From NCBI RefSeq assembly GCF_003253565.1, contig NZ_QKUF01000004.1:186001-250000 (forward strand): DNA of 64,000 nt. Reading direction: 5' to 3'. This stretch comes from Thermosporothrix hazakensis (lineage in GTDB: Bacteria; Chloroflexota; Ktedonobacteria; Ktedonobacterales; Ktedonobacteraceae). The notes beneath the pieces were generated by a model. That model worked only from the letters and a program-made list of their open reading frames with translations. It searched no databases and had not been told where the DNA came from. This document shows, piece after piece, positions 62,455-64,000 of the stretch. The stretch's first letter is position 1, and every line of letters starts with the position of its first letter. The translations under genes were made by a program, and so were the position numbers.

Positions 62455-64000
62455 ATGACGGATTTTGCAGGCAGGAGCAGAAGGAACCTCCTGATGCTAT
62501 CCCTTGCGCTTCTGATTGTGCCCATCCTCTTTATCAGGCCCGCTCCTGAAGCCCGTGCAGCCTCCCAGTCCTATAGCTGGAAGCAGGTTGTAACCGGTGG
62601 TGGAGGCGGTTTTGTCGTCAATGTGCTCTTCAATCAGAAAGAGAAAGATCTTCTGTACGCCCGCACCGATATCGGGGGCGCGTATCGGTGGGACCCGGCA
62701 ACTGGAAGCTGGACGCAGCTACTGGCGTGGGTTGGTCCCGATCAGTGGAATATGGCTGGCGTTGAGAGCATCGCAACCGACCCTGTAGATCCCAACCGGC
62801 TCTACATCGCCGCCGGAACGTATACCAACTCATGGACCGATCAAAACGGTGTCATCTTGCGTTCGACCGATCGAGGCAAAACATTTCAGCAGACGCCGCT
62901 TCCCTTCAAGCTCGGCGGGAACATGCCCGGACGCGGCATGGGCGAGCGTCTGGCGATTGATCCAAACAAGAATTCCATTCTCTATCTTGGTACACGCAGC
63001 GGTCACGGCCTGTGGAAAAGTACCGACTCGGGCGTGACCTGGAGCCAGGTAAGCAATTTTCCCAATACAGGCCCCTTCGTCGATACGCCCGGTGATCCCT
63101 ATCTGGGGGACGAGGTCGGTGTTGTCTGGGTAACGTTTGATCCCGCGAGCAGCACGCCCGGCAACCCCACACAAACAATCTATGTCGGTGTGGCCGATAA
63201 TCGGAGCGGCGCCACCAATATTTATCGTACAACCGATGCTGGCAAGACCTGGGAAGCGGTCCCGGGGCAGCCAACCTGTAACGTCAGCGGCACAAAGGTG
63301 ACCTGTACTGGTGGTGCGACCTGGGACACCTCCACCAACGCGACAACGGGCTATCTGCCACATCAGGGAAAGCTTGACGCTCAGGGCACGCTCTACATCA
63401 CCTACAGCGACTGGGAAGGCCCATACAACGGTAGCCATGGCGATGTCTGGAAATTTGAGCCCAAAACCGCGACATGGACCAAAATCAGTCCGGTTCCCGG
63501 CTCCGATACCTCCAATAACTACTTCGGCTATGGCGGGCTGGCGGTGGATATGCAGCATCCGGGAACGCTGGTCGTGGCAAGCGTCAACTCGTGGTGGCCT
63601 GACGCACAGTTATTCCGCACGACCGACGGCGGCAAAACCTGGGCCCCTATCTGGGAATGGGCCAGCTATCCGAGCCGCTCTCTGCACTATACCATTGACA
63701 TCTCAGACGCTCCCTGGCTTCATTTTGGCAACACGAACCCCGTTGATCCTGTGCCTGCTGTCAAGCTTGGCTGGATGATTGAGGGCATGAATATTGACCC
63801 CTTCAACTCAGACCGTCTGATGTACGGAACCGGCGCGACACTCTATGGCACAACCAATCTGACGGCCTGGGACACGGGTGGCAAAGTAGCGATCAAAACG
63901 ATGGCCCGGGGCATCGAGGAGACCAGCGTCTCCGGCCTGATCAGCCCGCCGGCCAACGCGCATCTCTATAGTGTTGTTGCCGATGTGAGTGGCTGGCGTC
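62455..64000 (+). CDS. Secreted GH74 xyloglucanase, cut by the window end
   Basis: The first 515 codons of a GH74 beta-propeller enzyme. Signal peptide about 1-40 (ARA-ASQSY). Family marks are WKQVVTGGGGGFV, LYARTDIGGAYRWD (first catalytic Asp), GYLPHQGKLD, GPYNGSHGDVWKF, LGWMIEGMNIDPFNSDRLMYGTGATLYGT and GIEETSVSGL. The final residues, SVVADVSGWR, match the region of the second catalytic Asp. The enzyme cuts xyloglucan inside the chain. GAAGGAG is eight bases before ATG. The C-terminus, and any CBM, lie beyond the window. It is divergent from the GH5 mannanase. Confidence 0.92.
   Translation, partial: MTDFAGRSRRNLLMLSLALLIVPILFIRPAPEARAASQSYSWKQVVTGGGGGFVVNVLFNQKEKDLLYARTDIGGAYRWDPATGSWTQLLAWVGPDQWNMAGVESIATDPVDPNRLYIAAGTYTNSWTDQNGVILRSTDRGKTFQQTPLPFKLGGNMPGRGMGERLAIDPNKNSILYLGTRSGHGLWKSTDSGVTWSQVSNFPNTGPFVDTPGDPYLGDEVGVVWVTFDPASSTPGNPTQTIYVGVADNRSGATNIYRTTDAGKTWEAVPGQPTCNVSGTKVTCTGGATWDTSTNATTGYLPHQGKLDAQGTLYITYSDWEGPYNGSHGDVWKFEPKTATWTKISPVPGSDTSNNYFGYGGLAVDMQHPGTLVVASVNSWWPDAQLFRTTDGGKTWAPIWEWASYPSRSLHYTIDISDAPWLHFGNTNPVDPVPAVKLGWMIEGMNIDPFNSDRLMYGTGATLYGTTNLTAWDTGGKVAIKTMARGIEETSVSGLISPPANAHLYSVVADVSGWR

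Overview
The window looks like chromosomal DNA from a Gram-positive-like, multicellular-type Chloroflexota bacterium, most plausibly Ktedonobacteria. This is an inference from gene content: secreted GH6, GH48 and GH5 cellulases with CBM2/CBM3 modules and TPTP linkers, ATPase-less sugar ABC importers, and several XRE regulators with TPR-like or membrane-anchored C-termini. No rRNA, tRNA, CRISPR array, prophage or complete insertion sequence was seen.

Layout. 1-7.6 kb holds a broken SigZ-like ECF sigma factor, an Rrf2 regulator with an SDR partner that share one operator sequence, a GNAT acetyltransferase, an ArgD-type aminotransferase, a thioesterase, a broken MFS transporter and a luciferase-like oxidoreductase. 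7.7-16.4 kb holds an ABC exporter divergent from an OmpR/HK pair, a secreted AA10 LPMO with CBM2, a NarL/NarX-type pair and a VC0807-like membrane protein. 16.5-20.1 kb holds an F420/PPOX-type protein, a PRISE-like SDR divergent from an HxlR regulator, and an XRE-TPR regulator. 20.4-24.1 kb encodes GH5-CBM3 and CBM2-GH6. A 1247-residue zinc-ribbon membrane protein follows at 24.2-27.9 kb.

28-37 kb is a starch/maltodextrin locus: a MarR regulator, a MalEFG-type importer without an ATPase, a secreted CGTase-like amylase with TIG and CBM20, a second MarR regulator and an intracellular GH13 enzyme. Inverted repeats of the form GTTGY-N-RCAAC lie in front of the transcription units. 37.3-47.4 kb holds an OmpR-type two-component pair, an MMPL transporter, two unknown proteins, a CynX-type MFS, a hydroxyacid dehydrogenase and a Na+/H+ antiporter. 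47.4-48.4 kb is mostly gene remnants. 48.4-51.5 kb is nirBD with a 22-codon upstream ORF.

51.9-64 kb is a second polysaccharide locus: a CebEFG-like importer without ATPase, a LacI repressor, GH48-CBM2, a membrane-anchored XRE regulator, GH5 mannanase-CBM2 and a GH74 xyloglucanase cut by the window end. The LacI gene and the GH5/GH74 divergent promoter share a palindrome, TTTCATTGAAA, in pairs 21-22 bp apart. The enzymes would attack cellulose, mannan and xyloglucan outside the cell and the importer would bring in the oligosaccharides.

The most unusual signal is a dispersed palindrome, TGGCGCGTACGCGCC(A), present five times. It is read in different codon frames in two genes. Four of the five copies lie within about 100 bp of a short tandem repeat, and two of those repeats are large in-frame insertions, in NirB and in a sensor kinase.
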